A DNA stretch of 64,000 nt from Calditrichota bacterium (lineage in GTDB: Bacteria; Zhuqueibacterota; Zhuqueibacteria; Zhuqueibacterales; Geothermadaptataceae), in assembly GCA_008501765.1 (NCBI GenBank), contig QQUE01000002.1, positions 990,336 to 1,054,335 on the forward strand. Direction: 5' to 3'. How positions within the stretch are numbered: the stretch's first letter is position 1; each line of letters opens with the position of its first letter. Below, in pieces: positions 27,882 through 37,814 of this stretch. Both the position numbers and the translations under genes were made by a program. The notes beneath the pieces were generated by a model. That model was not told where the DNA came from, made no database searches, and saw only the letters and a list, made by a program, of their open reading frames with translations.

Positions 27882-28203
27882 TTGCTTTAAGCTCCAAATT
27901 TTCTGATATTTATCAATTCAATCCACTGGCTATCCAAATAACTCCGCAAGGATAACTTATTATTTTATAAAGCCAAACTATAAATCACTCGAATTTACAC
28001 GAATATTTTTTTGAGTAAACGGGCCTGTATTTTCAATTATTTTTATTCGTAAAATTTGCGAAATTAGCGGACAATTATCTATTAATCCTAGTTTTAAGTT
28101 TGCTGACTTATTTGGATAACCAGAATTCAATCCTGAATGTAGCCCCGTTTTTTGCCGGGAACCCAAATTTTAAATTCAATTAATTATTTTTATTTACAAT
28201 CGC
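27882..28203. other. Gap inside the EPS locus
   Basis: This is the longest gap within the otherwise dense minus-strand EPS locus. No gene is seen. It holds an imperfect inverted-repeat structure, listed separately, and may split the locus into two transcripts. Confidence 0.5.
27926..28123. repeat. Imperfect inverted repeat, MITE-like
   Basis: Outer arms 27926-27941 and 28108-28123 are complementary at 15 of 16 positions. Inner segments around 27987-28010 and 28043-28062 share an inverted ATTCGT-AAATT core. The spacer is AT-rich and non-coding. The size (about 200 bp) and foldback form recall a small non-autonomous element, but I see no target-site duplication. Confidence 0.45.
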
Positions 28204-29106
28204 CTACAATGGCTTCTGATGGACGATAGTCAAAATGATGCAATTCAGATCTTCCTGGGAATAATGCTGAAATTTAGGTTGAATTTTTATCCCGCCAATT
28301 TCCCGGTTTTCACATATTTTCGTAATAAAATTATATCCATATTTTTCAAATAATTTGAGCCAGTCAGACATTTGCAGCCTGTTGATATACTGCACATCAT
28401 TTTCGAAGAGATACTTCCACATAAACTCAGAATAGCGCATGTAATTTTTCGGCGATTCCTTTTTGTCATAATGTGTGTGATGATCGTCAATTCCGATCTG
28501 GTGAATTGAAAGGCCACCGGGTTTTAAAATCCGGAACATTTCTTTGATATTATTTTCATAGGATTTTACATGCTCCATCACATGGAAGCTGTAAATGCAA
28601 TCAAAGGAATTATCTGCAAATTGGGCCAAAGAACCGCTGGTTTCCAGGATGTATTCCATGTTGCGCAATTTATAGAGTTCGTCAAAACTGCCCGTCTGCA
28701 GAATCTGATCAATCGATTCAATCTGTTGGCTGTAATCCTCATCACACGATTGAAAATGCTCTTTTAAATTATTAATGTACGTTTTCATTACATCGAGCTG
28801 GCGGTTGTCCCAAATATCAAACAGTGTTGAATTAATGTCGTGGAACAGGCTCAAGTACAAGGCATACCAGTGAAACCAGCCAGTGCCAATTTCCAGAAAT
28901 TTACTTCCCGGCTTGATTTCCATATTTTGTTCACACAACTCTCGAAACAGTTTCCCCCGGTCGAAATAGGATTTGCGTCGTCTGGCTTTTACTTTCAAGC
29001 GGCGTCGCTGACCAATAGTATTGCCCAATTTACGATATATTTTCTTCGTTGTACCGTTCAGTGAAAACATTTTTAAAGCGACTGCTGTAGATAAATATCG
29101 AAGCAT
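28204..29106 (-). CDS. SAM-dependent methyltransferase of the EPS locus
   Basis: The 300-residue protein has motif I FLEIGTGWFHWYAL and the conserved FDCIYSFHVMEHVKSYENN followed by FRILKPGGLSIHQIG, all marks of class I methyltransferases. A basic N-terminal segment (residues about 20-45) may bind membrane or RNA. It probably modifies a sugar or lipid-linked intermediate. It ends 6 bp before... the next upstream gene's stop lies at 29113, so the two genes are tightly packed. Confidence 0.8.
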   Translation of the reverse strand: MLRYLSTAVALKMFSLNGTTKKIYRKLGNTIGQRRRLKVKARRRKSYFDRGKLFRELCEQNMEIKPGSKFLEIGTGWFHWYALYLSLFHDINSTLFDIWDNRQLDVMKTYINNLKEHFQSCDEDYSQQIESIDQILQTGSFDELYKLRNMEYILETSGSLAQFADNSFDCIYSFHVMEHVKSYENNIKEMFRILKPGGLSIHQIGIDDHHTHYDKKESPKNYMRYSEFMWKYLFENDVQYINRLQMSDWLKLFEKYGYNFITKICENREIGGIKIQPKFQHYSQEDLNCIILTIVHQKPL

Positions 29107-29112
29107 GAATAG

Positions 29113-30279
29113 TTACCCTTTTTGTATTTCAGAAAATTTCTCAATGCCTTTCGCATGTAATTTCAATTCTGACAAAAAATGAAAAAGAATCATGCAGAGA
29201 TAGCGTGCATATGATCTTTTATCAGTCAGAAATCCGTAATTTTTTCGTGAGTAGAACTGCATATTGCCATCCGTTTTTTGCTGTGAAAGGAGCCGGCCAT
29301 AGGCCCGGTCGGCCAATTTTTGATAATCACCAAATCCCATCACCGTGGCGCGCCGCAGGGCAGCCCCGAGGGCGGTTGTGTAGTACGCTACTTCCGGAAA
29401 TTCTTTTTCACACGTGTAGCGGCAGGCACCGGAATCGGTGACACCGGTAACGAGATAACGTGATAATTTTCGCAGAACCGGCAAAATCGTCTGGTCCTGT
29501 GTTAGATCGAAGTAGTCTGCCAAATTTAAAAATTCAAAAGCATTGTACTGATGGCAAAGGAAATGAATCCGGTCAGATTTGTGCTTTTCTCCAGGCGGTC
29601 TCACCGCGTAGGGGAGTTCGCCGGAATCGAGTTGCACTGTGTTAAGCCAGTTAACCATCGGGACGCAGATTTCAAGATAGCGATCATCCCGGGCTTGTTC
29701 TGCGAGCATGGCAAAAACTCGCACGATCGAAGCAGAGTTGTTCGGGACCATCGCTGTACCATAATTGCCAAAATAATTGATTGCGATGAATTCCCCATCC
29801 TTCTGAAAACCAATTTCGTTCACAGCGTATTCGTACCATTTTTTTGCTCCTTCCAGCAGTGGCGCGTGGAAAGTTCTGGCGAAAGTTTCAAGCATTCCGA
29901 TGGTGGCGTAATTGCCTTCAACTGTGGCAATTCGACCTCGCCACTCCGGATTCGGATATTCCCAATATCCCTCGGGTCGCTGCACTTTTAGCAGATAATC
30001 GGAACAGGCGATGGCCATTGCCTTGCAGGATTTAATATCCCCACAGCCAAGGTCATGCATCAACCAGTTGCTGGCAATCCAATATTTTTGTGCCTGCGAA
30101 TAAACGAGATTGTCGGACCACGGCATAAAATTTAAGTAGCCCTTGACAAAGCGCCCCACCCGGGCATTAAAACGAATCCCGGGATCCGGCCCGACAACGG
30201 CTTCTCCATTCCAATGTGTTTTTTTAATGTGACTGTGCAAACGCAAAATCGCCTCTGCAATTTGCTGTTTCGAGGTCAT
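29113..30279 (-). CDS. Alpha-toroid-fold protein of unknown function
   Basis: I do not recognise this 388-residue protein as a named enzyme. It is rich in Trp, Tyr and Leu and has evenly spaced helical repeats such as YWEYPNPEWRGRI, YATIGMLETFA and NAFEFLNLADYFDLT, consistent with an (alpha/alpha)6 toroid as in uronyl epimerases, lyases and glycosidases. There is no signal peptide, so it acts in the cytoplasm or on a lipid-linked intermediate. It sits 3 bp downstream of a GT4 gene and is probably co-translated. A C5-epimerase or hydrolase role is only inference. Confidence 0.6.
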   Translation of the reverse strand: MTSKQQIAEAILRLHSHIKKTHWNGEAVVGPDPGIRFNARVGRFVKGYLNFMPWSDNLVYSQAQKYWIASNWLMHDLGCGDIKSCKAMAIACSDYLLKVQRPEGYWEYPNPEWRGRIATVEGNYATIGMLETFARTFHAPLLEGAKKWYEYAVNEIGFQKDGEFIAINYFGNYGTAMVPNNSASIVRVFAMLAEQARDDRYLEICVPMVNWLNTVQLDSGELPYAVRPPGEKHKSDRIHFLCHQYNAFEFLNLADYFDLTQDQTILPVLRKLSRYLVTGVTDSGACRYTCEKEFPEVAYYTTALGAALRRATVMGFGDYQKLADRAYGRLLSQQKTDGNMQFYSRKNYGFLTDKRSYARYLCMILFHFLSELKLHAKGIEKFSEIQKG

Positions 30280-30282
30280 TTT

Positions 30283-31470
30283 TCAAACTACCTTTTTCGT
30301 TTTATCAGTTTCTGTGATCGGATTTTTTCCATTTTTGATTTTAGCACAGGTCTGGAGAATATTTTCCAGCCGGTCGCTGTTTTTTAGGGAAAACATGGTC
30401 TCTGCACGGCGCCGGTTTTTTTGGCCAACGCTTATTCTAAGCTCAATTTTATCACAGGCTTGCGCGAGAGCACCTGCGAGCTGTTCAACATTGTTTTCCT
30501 CGACCAGAAAATCGTCAATTGCTTCCGGAATGCCTGCGTGATATGTACTCACAACCGGTTTTCCGCTGGCCATTGCCTCCGCGATTACGTTGGGAAATCC
30601 CTCGTGGTCACCGTGGCGGTCCGGCCGGGAAGGCAGGCAAAAAATATCGCATTCGCGATACAGCGCCCGCAATGCATTGCCGCTTTGTTCACCAAAGAAT
30701 GCAACGCTGTCCAATATTCCTATATTTTCAGCCATTTGCCGTCCATCAACTTTCACGATGGAGCGGTTAATATCTCCGACAACCCACAATTCGATATCTT
30801 GGCGATTCATTAATTTAATGGCGTTGAATAAAACTTCATGGCCTTTCTTTTCAGCGAAAAATCCAACGATTAATATTTTAATTTTAGGCTGTGGATGAAA
30901 CTTTTCCAGCTCAACAATCTGCCTGACGATATCGATTTCAGATTCATTGGCTGCAAATCGTTCCACCAGCAGTTTTTTATTGTGATCTGTTATCGTTACA
31001 ATCCGATCACAGTTGGCCAGTGCTTTCATAAACATTTTTTCGTTCGGATTCCGGTATAACTCATAAGCACGAATTGTTACGACCAGGGGGATACCTGTCA
31101 GCCGTTTACAAAAATAACCGGTGAAGAGTTTGTGGTCACCGAAATAGGCAAAAATTATGTCCGAATTTTTTAATTCTTCATAAAAACTCACACCAATCAT
31201 GAAATCTTTTACTGCATTTAATTGCCGCGCTTCTCGCAACAAACGGAGATATTTTGCACTCATTTTAAAAAAGACTGCAAACTGGCTGCGAATAATTCCG
31301 AGCCGGGTAACAGGAAATACGTTCCATCGATCGGTCGGATTGTACAGGCCACGATTGTTCAACAACGTGAATATTTTAAGCTCGTGCTTTTTGTCGAGCA
31401 AGGCTTCAATGTCCCGATGCAGGAATTTTGTCGGCCCGTATTTCATGCTTACGATCATGGCAATTTTCAT
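30283..31470 (-). CDS. Glycosyltransferase family 4
   Basis: This 395-residue GT-B enzyme has the C-terminal donor site ending AEAMASGKPVVSTYHAGIPEAI, the family hallmark EX7E. The acceptor domain begins MKIAMIVSMKYGPTKFLHRD. It should add a sugar to the growing repeat unit. The donor is unknown. The start overlaps the upstream GT2 stop by 4 bp, so translation is coupled. Confidence 0.93.
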   Translation of the reverse strand: MKIAMIVSMKYGPTKFLHRDIEALLDKKHELKIFTLLNNRGLYNPTDRWNVFPVTRLGIIRSQFAVFFKMSAKYLRLLREARQLNAVKDFMIGVSFYEELKNSDIIFAYFGDHKLFTGYFCKRLTGIPLVVTIRAYELYRNPNEKMFMKALANCDRIVTITDHNKKLLVERFAANESEIDIVRQIVELEKFHPQPKIKILIVGFFAEKKGHEVLFNAIKLMNRQDIELWVVGDINRSIVKVDGRQMAENIGILDSVAFFGEQSGNALRALYRECDIFCLPSRPDRHGDHEGFPNVIAEAMASGKPVVSTYHAGIPEAIDDFLVEENNVEQLAGALAQACDKIELRISVGQKNRRRAETMFSLKNSDRLENILQTCAKIKNGKNPITETDKTKKVV

Positions 31471-32489
31471 CGCTCATCCTCTTCGGGCGGAGTTTTTTTG
31501 AGAATCTCAAAATTTTCAGGGTAATCCTTCGGGGTCAACGGCGTTTTAAAGAAGCCACGAACCGTACCATCAATAATTAAAATTCTGTGCAGCAACGTTC
31601 CCAGAGTGAGATAGAAACTGCCTCTGCGCAAAGTGGTACTGACAAGGAAAGCGGCAAAGCCAGCAAGCCAAAATAAAATATAGGCACTTTCGCCGGAGCT
31701 GAGAAACCAGAAAAAAGCAGTTAATCCTGCAATAATTATAGCTAATGGAACGGTGGCGAAATCGCGTTCTTTAATATAGGGCCACAGGTATTTATTTTTC
31801 AGGTTGTACCGTAAATTTTGCCCCGAACCCATATATAAATTCCGTCTCCAGCGACCAATTTTGGTCGAGAGCTTGTCTGATGGATCGGAATAATGGAGAA
31901 CAATTGTTTGCTTTAGCTCGATAATTTTATAGCCGTTGTAGCGAATTCGCAGGCAAATATCCGGTTCTTCGTCGGAGCAAAGATAGGGATTAAATTGTCC
32001 TATTTCATCGAGTGTCGAACGGCGATACATGGCAGCGCCGCCACCCTTTTCTACAGGAACACCACGATCATTTTCAATTACTGGCAAAACGGGTTTGTCA
32101 GCAGATTGGGTTTCTTCAGGTAAATCGATCCGTTGCCCGGTAATAGCGGCTATTTCCGATTGATTTTGGATCAGCTCCATAGCTTTGTCGAGCCAATGGG
32201 GACACAGCTCCATATCGCCATCGAGGAAGAGAATAAAATCGCCAGTTGTGTGTTTGAAACCAACATATCGCCCTGCTGCCGGAGTTAGAAATTTACTGTC
32301 GTGCAGTCGAATGATATTGATCGGATAGTGCTGGGCAATTTCGGTTGTGCAATCGTCTGAAGCTGAATCAACGAGAAGGATTTCCCTCGCTTGAATACCT
32401 TCCGTTTTCCTCAAAACAGATTCGATCAACCGTTTGATATTCCAGTCCTGGTTTTTACTAATAAGAACGACTGATAGAATAATTTTCAT
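31467..32489 (-). CDS. Glycosyltransferase family 2, membrane-associated
   Basis: The 340-residue protein has a GT-A domain: SVVLISKNQDWNIKRLIES at the N-terminus and the metal-binding DXD-type motif FLDGDMELCP near residue 92. A later CLRIRYNGYKI region follows. The C-terminal 100 residues include about two to three hydrophobic segments, so it is membrane-bound. It would transfer a sugar to a lipid-linked acceptor at the cytoplasmic face. It lies 64 bp after the Wzx gene. Confidence 0.9.
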   Translation of the reverse strand: MKIILSVVLISKNQDWNIKRLIESVLRKTEGIQAREILLVDSASDDCTTEIAQHYPINIIRLHDSKFLTPAAGRYVGFKHTTGDFILFLDGDMELCPHWLDKAMELIQNQSEIAAITGQRIDLPEETQSADKPVLPVIENDRGVPVEKGGGAAMYRRSTLDEIGQFNPYLCSDEEPDICLRIRYNGYKIIELKQTIVLHYSDPSDKLSTKIGRWRRNLYMGSGQNLRYNLKNKYLWPYIKERDFATVPLAIIIAGLTAFFWFLSSGESAYILFWLAGFAAFLVSTTLRRGSFYLTLGTLLHRILIIDGTVRGFFKTPLTPKDYPENFEILKKTPPEEDER

Positions 32490-32553
32490 TGTTTTTTGTG
32501 CTACTCCGGGTCAAAAGCCATTAAGAATTGATTCGCTTACTGGCATTCTGTTT

Positions 32554-34005
32554 TTATTTCGAATTAAGCGTCAGGTATCGCAGTTTAATCTGATCAAGAT
32601 TTCCAATTGAGATATAAAGCAGTGCAAACAGCGTCGCGAGATAGAACAAGTTGGCTGATATCGCTGCAATGATTACGTTAATGTCCTGTAAAAATATGAG
32701 CAATAAGGCCATAAAAAAAACAGCACAAAGTGATTTCCAGCTTACTTCCCGCACTTCAAGATTTTTGAACATGCGGGACACAGGAACATAATGTTGGATA
32801 AAGTCGATTATTCTCACACTGAGCATCGTAAATGCGCTGCCGATGACGCCATATTGACTTACGAGAATAAAACCTAAAAAGACCATGGCGATCAAATCGA
32901 CCACCAGAATTTGCAGCGTTTTTTTCTCTTTAAAACTGGCGATTAATGCGACACCCAATACCTTGGACGATGCGCGTAATATGAGTATCCAGACAATGAT
33001 TTTGAGGACGGCCGCCGACTGGGAAAAATCTTCATTACCATAAATAGTGACAAAGAGGGCGTCCGACAGAAAAAAGAGCGTGATAGTTGCAGGCAGCACG
33101 ATAGCTAATAATATTTCCCAGACGCGTTTTGTCATTTGCTTCAGTTTGCCCATGCCACTTTCAAAACTTCGGCACATTACCGGGTAAACCCCGACAACGA
33201 CGCTTTCAAACAATAAACTAATTGGGGATAAAAGTTGATTGGCTGCGCTGAGGATTCCAACCTGGACTTCATTGGTAAATTTTGAAAGCAGAATAATATT
33301 AAAACTCGAAGTCGCCGCGTTGACGCCATTAATTCCTAAAAATGTAGTTGAGGATTTTGCCATGACGAAACATTGTTCACGGTCAAATTTTGCTCCGGTT
33401 GGCGTCATCTGACGTAATAAAAACCATAATTTTATCAAGAAGTTTATAAAATAAGTTAGAATAAAAAACACAATCAGTAGTTGCAGTGAATTCTTCCACC
33501 AAAGCAGGATAAATACGCCGGAAATTCTGAAGACATTGACAAAGAAATTGGAGTAAGTGATATAATGCATTTGTTCCCGAGCTTGAAAGAGCGCATCACA
33601 AACGGACGCCAGAGAAAAGGGCAATAAGCCAAGGGAAAGGAGAATAATTGTAGAACTCGTTTGAAAGGAGTATTGCATTATCCAGACAAAGACAATCAAA
33701 AAGAGAATCGCGGCCAGGGATGTGGCACTAACAACGACACTGGCATTGATCAGGAAAAACTCGGTTTTGTCGTGATCTTTTGCTACTTCTCGCGTTATAA
33801 AGGATTGCAATCCAGCGACGGCAAGCATCTGAAAGGTTTGAAAAAATGTGAAGGCAAGGGCCATCTGTCCAAATTCCAATGAGCCTAAAAACCGCGCGAC
33901 CAATACATAAGTAATAAACGCGGATATGCGGTTCATCACATCGCTGGCGAGAATTGATACAGCGTTCGAAAATATTCGGAGGGCGTTTCTTTGTAATTTT
34001 AGCAT
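32554..34005 (-). CDS. Wzx-type oligosaccharide flippase
   Basis: The 483-residue protein is strongly hydrophobic, with about 12-14 membrane helices. It starts with the amphipathic segment and FITYVLVARFLGSLEFGQMA, typical of Polysacc_synt proteins of the MOP superfamily. These flip undecaprenyl-linked repeat units to the periplasmic side. Its pairing with the adjacent polymerase/ligase-like gene and the Wzz and Wza genes upstream supports a Wzx/Wzy-dependent pathway. Confidence 0.92.
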   Translation of the reverse strand: MLKLQRNALRIFSNAVSILASDVMNRISAFITYVLVARFLGSLEFGQMALAFTFFQTFQMLAVAGLQSFITREVAKDHDKTEFFLINASVVVSATSLAAILFLIVFVWIMQYSFQTSSTIILLSLGLLPFSLASVCDALFQAREQMHYITYSNFFVNVFRISGVFILLWWKNSLQLLIVFFILTYFINFLIKLWFLLRQMTPTGAKFDREQCFVMAKSSTTFLGINGVNAATSSFNIILLSKFTNEVQVGILSAANQLLSPISLLFESVVVGVYPVMCRSFESGMGKLKQMTKRVWEILLAIVLPATITLFFLSDALFVTIYGNEDFSQSAAVLKIIVWILILRASSKVLGVALIASFKEKKTLQILVVDLIAMVFLGFILVSQYGVIGSAFTMLSVRIIDFIQHYVPVSRMFKNLEVREVSWKSLCAVFFMALLLIFLQDINVIIAAISANLFYLATLFALLYISIGNLDQIKLRYLTLNSK

Positions 34006-34063
34006 TTATTCCTTGCCGGGGCCATTAAATAAGCGCTCGGCTGGTGTCTTTTCACGAGATGGA

Positions 34064-35527
34064 TTATGCCGGCATCGTTTTTTCGCTGGCAGTTTGTGCC
34101 TTTTCAGTGTTCAAGATATTTAATATTGTTAATGTCAGCGCACATGAAATCCATAGGATTTGTACCAGCGCTCTGTTCTGAAATGTGTCAAAATGCATAT
34201 GGGCCATATGGCCAATAATAGCGGCCGAGATGGCAAGACCCACCGGTGCAAAAAATTTGTCTTGTGATTTCCAGCAACGCCAGCCATTTCGAATGCTGAA
34301 ACCAAGAAAGGTTAAAAAGGCCATTAATCCGCCAGGGCCGGTTTCAGCCCAGACGAGCAAATATTTGTTATGTACAGCGTAAAGCCATAATCCGCTTAAT
34401 TCATGAGAAATATAATCATTCATCACCAGGGAAAAATTATTGATCCCCACTCCCAAAAACGGATTGGCCATGATTATGCGAAAGGCCAGTTGCATGAGCG
34501 GCCATCTTGCCTGCGCTGCTCCGTCATCGTCTCCGAAAAGTCTTTCGAGCAGTATTTCATGGAACAACAGCGCCAAAAGCAGTGCAACCACAAACATCAC
34601 CATCGGGATACGAATCGACAGCCAACCCCGCGACCAACTGATTGAAATAAAAATAAGGCTCGATAAAATAAAAGCCACCCAGCCTCCACGAGACATCGTA
34701 AGCACAATAGCCATGGCGCCCAACCCAAAAGCAACTGCGCCGACCCATTTGTAGATTTTGGTTGAATTGGCAATGAGCATGCTTAATGCAGGAACTAAAA
34801 GTAGGCTGAAATAACCACCCGCCGTGTTTGGCCCCCCCACAGTTCCCCCAATTCGCATGCCTTTGTCGACTCGTGCTTTCATGCCTGCAATTTTAATTGT
34901 ATGTCCGATTCCCCGCAGCATGATAACAATTGTGCCCTCTAGAATTAGACCAACAAAAAGGATAAGCAGGATATATTTAACTTCCTCACGCGTTTTTACC
35001 GTGCCGACAATATAAATGAAGAGGAGCAGCTGTTGCAGCAGCATGAAATTCTCGAAAGCAGCCAGTTGCATATCTTTCGCGGCTACAATTGATAAAAGGC
35101 AAAATCCAAGGTAAACTGATAATGGAATTAGACTTTTCCCGAGGCTGGCTTTACTTCGCGTGGTCGGATATGAAGCGTAATTTTCTAAAAACCACAAAAC
35201 ATAGAGAACGATTAATGCAATTGAGGTAATCGAAAGATTCCAGCCACCGATCGCTCCATACTCCGGAATATCCGTGCGGTAGCCCAAATGAATATCAAGT
35301 TGGAACGGAATATCGAATAAAATCAGAGTAAGCAGCAGCTTGCGAATATTGCCGACGATGACCACAACAAACGCAAAAAGACAGGCTGCGATGACCAACA
35401 TGAGCCACTTTGGTGGTAATACTGTCATCTGCATGGTGCCTATTCCAATGGCTATGCCGATCCCTACGACGAGTAGCCATTGGGGTATCGATTCCTGAAT
35501 TTTTGCGTTTAACTTGAACGGTGGCAT
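34064..35527 (-). CDS. O-antigen polymerase/ligase-like membrane protein (Wzy/WaaL family)
   Basis: This 487-residue protein has about 11-12 membrane helices and a large periplasmic loop region near residues 320-390 (NPFLGVGINNFSLVMNDYIS). That loop motif, with its preceding Arg in ARWPLMQLAF, is the Wzy_C signature. It either polymerises repeat units or ligates polymer to an acceptor. Polymerase is favoured by the Wzz and Wzx neighbours. It lies 58 bp upstream of wzx. Confidence 0.88.
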   Translation of the reverse strand: MPPFKLNAKIQESIPQWLLVVGIGIAIGIGTMQMTVLPPKWLMLVIAACLFAFVVVIVGNIRKLLLTLILFDIPFQLDIHLGYRTDIPEYGAIGGWNLSITSIALIVLYVLWFLENYASYPTTRSKASLGKSLIPLSVYLGFCLLSIVAAKDMQLAAFENFMLLQQLLLFIYIVGTVKTREEVKYILLILFVGLILEGTIVIMLRGIGHTIKIAGMKARVDKGMRIGGTVGGPNTAGGYFSLLLVPALSMLIANSTKIYKWVGAVAFGLGAMAIVLTMSRGGWVAFILSSLIFISISWSRGWLSIRIPMVMFVVALLLALLFHEILLERLFGDDDGAAQARWPLMQLAFRIIMANPFLGVGINNFSLVMNDYISHELSGLWLYAVHNKYLLVWAETGPGGLMAFLTFLGFSIRNGWRCWKSQDKFFAPVGLAISAAIIGHMAHMHFDTFQNRALVQILWISCALTLTILNILNTEKAQTASEKTMPA

Positions 35528-35595
35528 AATAATTCGTGGTGCAATCTAAATCAAAGGTGCTCCTCGTTTGAACGGACAAACGAGGAGCGCTGAAT

Positions 35596-36696
35596 TTATT
35601 CTGCAAATTCCTTCAATACCTCAACTGTATAATTTATCTGTTCTTCATTCAATTCCGGGAACATGGGCAAGGAGATAATTTCATCTGCATATTTCTCGGT
35701 GATTGGAAAATCGCCTTTTTGGTATCCAAGATCCGCATAGGCTTGCTGTAAATGAATTGGAATTGGATAATGAATGCCTGCACCGACACCTTTTTGGTGC
35801 AAATGTGCCAGCAGCGCGTCTCTTTTTTGAACTCGAATAACATACAGATGATACACAGATTCAGCAAAATCGGCATCGATGGGCGTTATTGTTTCATTGT
35901 TTTGCAGTAGGGTGCTGTACCGCGCTGCATTTTTTCTACGAGCTTCATTCCATGCATCGAGATATGGGAGTTTAGCGCGCAATACAGCGGCCTGTAATGT
36001 ATCGAGCCGGCGATTGTAGCCCTTAATCAAATGATGGTATTTTTGTTTTTGTCCGTAGTCGCGCAGCAAAGTGAGTTTTTCAGCTACTTTTGCATTGTTG
36101 GTGACGAGTGCACCACCATCGCCATAAGCACCAAGATTTTTTCCGGGATAAAAGCTGAACGCAGCCGCGTCGCTGAGGGAGCCGGCGCGGCGTCCTTTGT
36201 ATTGTGCGCCATGTGCCTGGCAGGCATCTTCGATCACCAATAAATCGTGTTTTTTAGCAATTTCGGTAATCGCATCCATATCGACAGGCTGGCCGTACAA
36301 ATGCACAGGCATAATCGCACGCGTCCGGTCGGTGATGGCCGCTTCAATTTTTGTGACATCAATATTGTTGGTTTCAGGGTGGATATCGATGAGCACCGGT
36401 TTGGCTCCGGCGCTGGAAATAGCCAGGGTTGTCGCGATAAAAGTATTGGCAACAGTGATAACTTCATCGCCGGCACCAATTGCAAAAGCCCGCAACGCCA
36501 ACTCCAGCGCCGAGGTGCCGGAATCGACACCAATGGCAAACTCTGTATTGCAATAATCGGCAAATTCCTGCTCAAACAAACGCACATCTTCACCCATGAT
36601 GAATTGCGCCTTGCTCATGATGTTTTCCATCGCAGGCACTATCTGATCTTTGAGACCCTGATACTGCGTAACAAGGTCGACAAATGGAACATTCAC
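35596..36696 (-). CDS. DegT/DnrJ/EryC1-type sugar aminotransferase
   Basis: The 366-residue PLP enzyme has the catalytic lysine in SFYPGKNLGAYGDGGA (Lys186). A conserved EDACQAHGAQYKG (about 156-168) stacks on PLP, and GVDSGTSALELAL is near the N-terminus. It turns a keto-sugar nucleotide into an amino sugar, so the polymer probably carries a 3- or 4-amino sugar. Length is normal for the family. It follows the Gfo/Idh-type dehydrogenase by 17 bp, which may supply its keto substrate. Confidence 0.95.
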   Translation of the reverse strand: MNVPFVDLVTQYQGLKDQIVPAMENIMSKAQFIMGEDVRLFEQEFADYCNTEFAIGVDSGTSALELALRAFAIGAGDEVITVANTFIATTLAISSAGAKPVLIDIHPETNNIDVTKIEAAITDRTRAIMPVHLYGQPVDMDAITEIAKKHDLLVIEDACQAHGAQYKGRRAGSLSDAAAFSFYPGKNLGAYGDGGALVTNNAKVAEKLTLLRDYGQKQKYHHLIKGYNRRLDTLQAAVLRAKLPYLDAWNEARRKNAARYSTLLQNNETITPIDADFAESVYHLYVIRVQKRDALLAHLHQKGVGAGIHYPIPIHLQQAYADLGYQKGDFPITEKYADEIISLPMFPELNEEQINYTVEVLKEFAE

Positions 36697-36713
36697 TTTA
36701 ACTTCCTTTCAAT

Positions 36714-37778
36714 CTATATTAAACCTTTCACCGAGCCATTTGTATCAGCCGGCGAAAATTGTTTGATATCGTTTAATTCGACCATCTCACCATTGTTGTG
36801 CAATGAAATGTCAGCAGCTTCGAGAACTTTGACAACATCCAATCCATTTTGGCCATCTGTCAAAGGTTGCGTGTCGTTTTGTACGCAGTTGAGAAATTGC
36901 TGGCATTCTGCTTTCAGGGGTTCAACCTGGTGTAACCACGGTGAAAGTGTGTCACCATATTGAAAGGCAAACTGGAATTCTCCAAAAGAATCCGAGTAGG
37001 ATGGGGCTTCAACACGTTTGTTGTAAACCCGGATTTTTTCGAGTGGCTCCATGTCATTGAATGTCGCCATTTTTTGTTCCCCAACGATCGTCATGAGTCG
37101 GGTTTTGCTTGGATCGAGCCAACTCACATTGATTATCGCCATACATTTGGGCTCAAAATGCATGGTTAATGTGCAGACGTCATGTACTTTTTCATTGAGA
37201 TACGCCAAGCCCTGACAGTTGACTGAAACGGGCGGGCTGCCAATAAAGTCGAGCATGATTGAAATATCGTGCGGCGCCAAATCCCATAACGCATTCACAT
37301 CCTGGCGAATGGGCCCTAAATTCAGTCGCTGTGAGCTCATATAACAAATATTCCCCAAATCCCCGCTGGTGACGAGTTCTTTCATCTTTTTTACGGCCGT
37401 GTTGTATAAAAAGAGATGGCCAACAAACAGGATAAGTCCAAATTTTTCAGCTAAATCAACGAGAATTTGGCATTCCAGAGCTGAGGTCGCAAGCGGTTTT
37501 TCCACGAAAACATGCAGCCCTGCTTCGAGCGCTTTTTTCGTGATTTCAAAATGTGTTTTTGTTGGTGTGGAGACAACCAACGCATCAATTCGGTCCTTAT
37601 CGAGCATTTCTTCGAGGTTCTGCGTTGTAAAAACCTCTGGTATCTTCTCTTTCCCATAATTTAGTCGGTCTTCATTCAGGTCACAAATAGCCGTAATCTC
37701 AGAATCAGGTAAATTCGTGAAAGTCCTTTCGAAGTTAGGCCCCCAGTATCCTAGGCCGACAATCCCTATCCTTACCAT
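36714..37778 (-). CDS. Gfo/Idh/MocA-family NAD(P)-dependent sugar dehydrogenase
   Basis: The 354-residue protein has a Rossmann domain with GLGYWGPNFERTF and the conserved catalytic segment HVFVEKPLATSALECQ (Lys of EKP). The C-terminal domain carries LAPHDISIMLDFIGS, the His of which often binds substrate. In EPS loci such enzymes (WlbA-like) oxidise UDP-HexNAc uronates before amination by DegT enzymes. The gene order here fits that path, though the substrate is inferred. Confidence 0.92.
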   Translation of the reverse strand: MVRIGIVGLGYWGPNFERTFTNLPDSEITAICDLNEDRLNYGKEKIPEVFTTQNLEEMLDKDRIDALVVSTPTKTHFEITKKALEAGLHVFVEKPLATSALECQILVDLAEKFGLILFVGHLFLYNTAVKKMKELVTSGDLGNICYMSSQRLNLGPIRQDVNALWDLAPHDISIMLDFIGSPPVSVNCQGLAYLNEKVHDVCTLTMHFEPKCMAIINVSWLDPSKTRLMTIVGEQKMATFNDMEPLEKIRVYNKRVEAPSYSDSFGEFQFAFQYGDTLSPWLHQVEPLKAECQQFLNCVQNDTQPLTDGQNGLDVVKVLEAADISLHNNGEMVELNDIKQFSPADTNGSVKGLI

Positions 37779-37814
37779 TGTGTAAATCCTTTCTTGATTT
37801 TTATTATCCCAGCA

